Below, piece by piece: positions 5,048 to 7,027 of a stretch of DNA of 7,027 nt (position 1 is the stretch's first letter; each line of letters begins with the position of its first letter). The stretch is taken from positions 1-7,027 of the forward strand of contig DRQI01000164.1 of assembly GCA_011330545.1 (NCBI GenBank), given 5' to 3'. Position numbers and translations under genes: made by a program. The notes under the pieces were generated by a model. It ran no database searches, was not told where the DNA came from, and saw only the letters and a list, made by a program, of their open reading frames with translations. Source of the DNA: Flavobacteriia bacterium. GTDB lineage: Bacteria; Bacteroidota; Bacteroidia; Flavobacteriales; Flavobacteriaceae.

Positions 5048-7027
5048 TTATTTGTTCAACACCATTTTTTTAACCAAACTTCTATTGGTTTCAACTTCAG
5101 TAAGTTTAACAAAATAAACAGCATTAGGAAAATTACCCAAAGATATGCCGGCAGTAGTTAATTTATTAGCCAATAAGGTTTGCCCTAGCATATTATAAAC
5201 TTCATATTTTAAATCGCCTATCAATCCGGTAGCCCTTATTTGAACTATTCCGGTAGTAGGATTGGGGTACAGGGTAATATTATTTTCTAAAAATTGGTCA
5301 TTTACCGCTAAGGTTGTTTTTATATTCATTTCGGTTAATTCTGAACTGCCAAACTGCCCTGAACTACTTATAATTACAGTATTATCATCTGTTGTTAATG
5401 AATAGTTGCCGATACCATAACCGCAACAAATTCCATCTCCGGCACTATCAAAAATCTCAAAAGAATAGCATTCTCCTAAAACCACATCAAAAGCTGCTGT
5501 AAAAGTGGTATTGTCTTGTGTGGTTCCGTCGTAAGGGCCTCCGCTACCCAACACTGTTCCGTTACTATCCTTAAATTCCCAAGTGGTTTCATTTGAAAAA
5601 TCATCAGTCAATAATTCTAAATGTACTTGAGAGGTATTAAATTCATCCGTCAAAGAAAAATTAGTAGCACTCACATCATTGGTGGTGTTTTCATCTGTAC
5701 CTCCGTTAGGATTGGTACTGCTAACATTAAATATATGTGCTCCCGATGTGACCGTTATAGGTGATAATACAATATTTTCAGTTTCATTCTGTGCCAGTGA
5801 ACCTGTCCAATTAATCACCGTTGAAGCACCTCCGTCAATATCCCAATTTATGGTAAGGCTTGTCAGTGTGGTAGAACCGGCATTGCGAACTACAATAGTT
5901 GGGGTAACATCAAAAGTACCACAAACAATATCAGGAATACTAGATGAAGCCGAGCCATCTAACGCAAAGACTTGTAAGGGTGGCAAACTTTCTAGGGTAG
6001 TTGGGTTGCTTCCAACGGGGTCTAACCAATCTTTTAATTGGTTAGTGGCATTCCCTCCGGCTGCCCAAGACACGCCAAACCGGCCGTAATAATCTAATGC
6101 GTTGTTATCATTGGTTCCGCTACAAGCAGCACCACCTCCAAAGAGTTGCCCGATGATTCGCCCATTGTCATCAAATAACGGCGACCCTGACGAACCGGGT
6201 TCTGTAACCCCTATTTCCCAGCCATTTCCGGCAGAAGTAATCTCCCAAGTTTGGGCTGTAGGGCTTCCATTAGGTTTTTTTATTACTCCTGAATCATCTC
6301 TACATATTTTCATAATATCTCCTGAAGGGTGATGAATACCTACTACAAATGCAGGGTTTGTATCTGACCGGTCCCAACCTGCCCAAACTCTGTTCCAGTT
6401 AGCAGGAATTGCACTATTTAACTCTAGCAATGCAAAATCAGAATTCGCATTATTGGCTTTTACGGTGGCTCCGCTAATGGTCATATTGGTAGGGCCGTTA
6501 GTACTTGCTGTGGTTGCTGCACATACCGGATTTGGGCTTATCCAACCAAATCGAAAAGCCCAATTGGCTGTGTTTTGCCCATCGATACAGTGATTTGCAG
6601 TTAGCAAATAAGGGGTCTGATCATTATTGGTATTATTGATAAGGGCTCCTGAACACCAATCATTACCATTATTTAGTATGAGGGCAACAGACTTTTTGTT
6701 ATTGTCTCGATGCTGCTCCCAGTCTGCACCTATAGGGCAGTCTACGTCATGATTACAATCACCCGAATCTCCTAAGACTTTTTGATAGGTTTCTTTAGTT
6801 CTGTACCCATGAGTAGCATTTGCAATGTGTAATTTACCTTGCCCTTTTACTTCTTTGGGTTCGTAATATTCAATCCAAACTCTATCGCCTTTTACCAGCC
6901 AAGTACCCAACATACCGCTTTTTTGATTTTGAATATCGGTATAGGCTCCTAACAAATCTGACCTATCATCATTGTACAAATAGACTTTTCCGCCTTTTGG
7001 CATATAAAATTTATCGAATATAAAATT
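5048..7027 (-). CDS. secreted lysyl-endopeptidase-like serine protease with T9SS sorting domain (5' partial)
   Basis: The frame stays open through the window edge (8 codons before the ATG at 7001-7003), so the true start and signal peptide lie outside. Residues are numbered from that internal Met. About 1-78: end of a propeptide-like region. About 80-340: trypsin-fold (S1) protease with His138 in LTANHC, Asp189 in NSDFALL and Ser272 in EPGSSGSP. Cysteine spacing matches Achromobacter protease I (C83, C89, C117, C139, C161, C294), and Asp304 before YYGR aligns with its Lys-binding Asp225, so cleavage after Lys is inferred. About 355-450: CARDB-like beta domain. About 458-563: second beta domain containing DSAGDGICCGYG. 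About 572-651: T9SS type A sorting domain (LYPNPTTG, VYNMLGQ, YFVKL, VKKMVLNK). The product is presumably exported by Sec, then T9SS, and released or surface-attached. It ends at its own terminator upstream of rlmN. Confidence 0.92.
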   Translation of the reverse strand, partial: NFIFDKFYMPKGGKVYLYNDDRSDLLGAYTDIQNQKSGMLGTWLVKGDRVWIEYYEPKEVKGQGKLHIANATHGYRTKETYQKVLGDSGDCNHDVDCPIGADWEQHRDNNKKSVALILNNGNDWCSGALINNTNNDQTPYLLTANHCIDGQNTANWAFRFGWISPNPVCAATTASTNGPTNMTISGATVKANNANSDFALLELNSAIPANWNRVWAGWDRSDTNPAFVVGIHHPSGDIMKICRDDSGVIKKPNGSPTAQTWEITSAGNGWEIGVTEPGSSGSPLFDDNGRIIGQLFGGGAACSGTNDNNALDYYGRFGVSWAAGGNATNQLKDWLDPVGSNPTTLESLPPLQVFALDGSASSSIPDIVCGTFDVTPTIVVRNAGSTTLTSLTINWDIDGGASTVINWTGSLAQNETENIVLSPITVTSGAHIFNVSSTNPNGGTDENTTNDVSATNFSLTDEFNTSQVHLELLTDDFSNETTWEFKDSNGTVLGSGGPYDGTTQDNTTFTAAFDVVLGECYSFEIFDSAGDGICCGYGIGNYSLTTDDNTVIISSSGQFGSSELTEMNIKTTLAVNDQFLENNITLYPNPTTGIVQIRATGLIGDLKYEVYNMLGQTLLANKLTTAGISLGNFPNAVYFVKLTEVETNRSLVKKMVLNK

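Noticed and set aside
4797..5117. 106-codon plus-strand frame spanning the rlmN start and the protease end
   Set aside because: It reads antisense through two confident genes and the terminator hairpin; the composition is not protein-like.
5679..6089. 136-codon open frame on the plus strand opposite the protease
   Set aside because: It is fully antisense to a conserved, well-matched protease/CARDB coding region, has low-complexity Val/Pro/Ser wording, and no recognisable motif.

Overview
The window looks like ordinary chromosomal DNA from a member of the Bacteroidota, most likely a flavobacterium. Supporting signs are the AT-rich composition, A-rich leaders in place of strong Shine-Dalgarno sites, a lipoprotein with an OmpA-type C-terminus, and a secreted protease ending in a type IX secretion (T9SS) sorting domain, which is essentially confined to this phylum. 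I see no integrase, insertion sequence, tRNA/rRNA gene, CRISPR array or phage gene.

Left part, plus strand: the last 32 codons of an unidentified gene with an acidic tail; a 604-residue acyl-CoA synthetase of the acetyl-CoA-synthetase-like branch, probably starting at TTG; exodeoxyribonuclease III (xth); and an OmpA-family lipoprotein with a long coiled coil. The gaps after the synthetase and after xth are 55 and 66 bp with no clear terminator, so these three genes may share transcripts, although a possible promoter lies before xth. Their jobs (acyl activation, DNA repair, envelope anchoring to peptidoglycan) are unrelated, so this looks like housekeeping adjacency, not a pathway.

Right part, minus strand: a large secreted serine protease of the lysyl-endopeptidase type, whose 5' end lies outside the window, followed by rlmN, the radical-SAM methyltransferase for 23S rRNA and tRNA. 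A strong intrinsic terminator sits between them, ending only 7 bp before the rlmN start codon. The ompA-like gene and rlmN converge on a 101-bp gap holding a long hairpin that is better paired in the rlmN-strand RNA.

I found no convincing undescribed system. The points most worth a second look are the predicted Lys-specificity pocket and extra cysteine of the protease, the loss of the acetate-limiting tryptophan in the synthetase, and the terminator pressed against the rlmN start.
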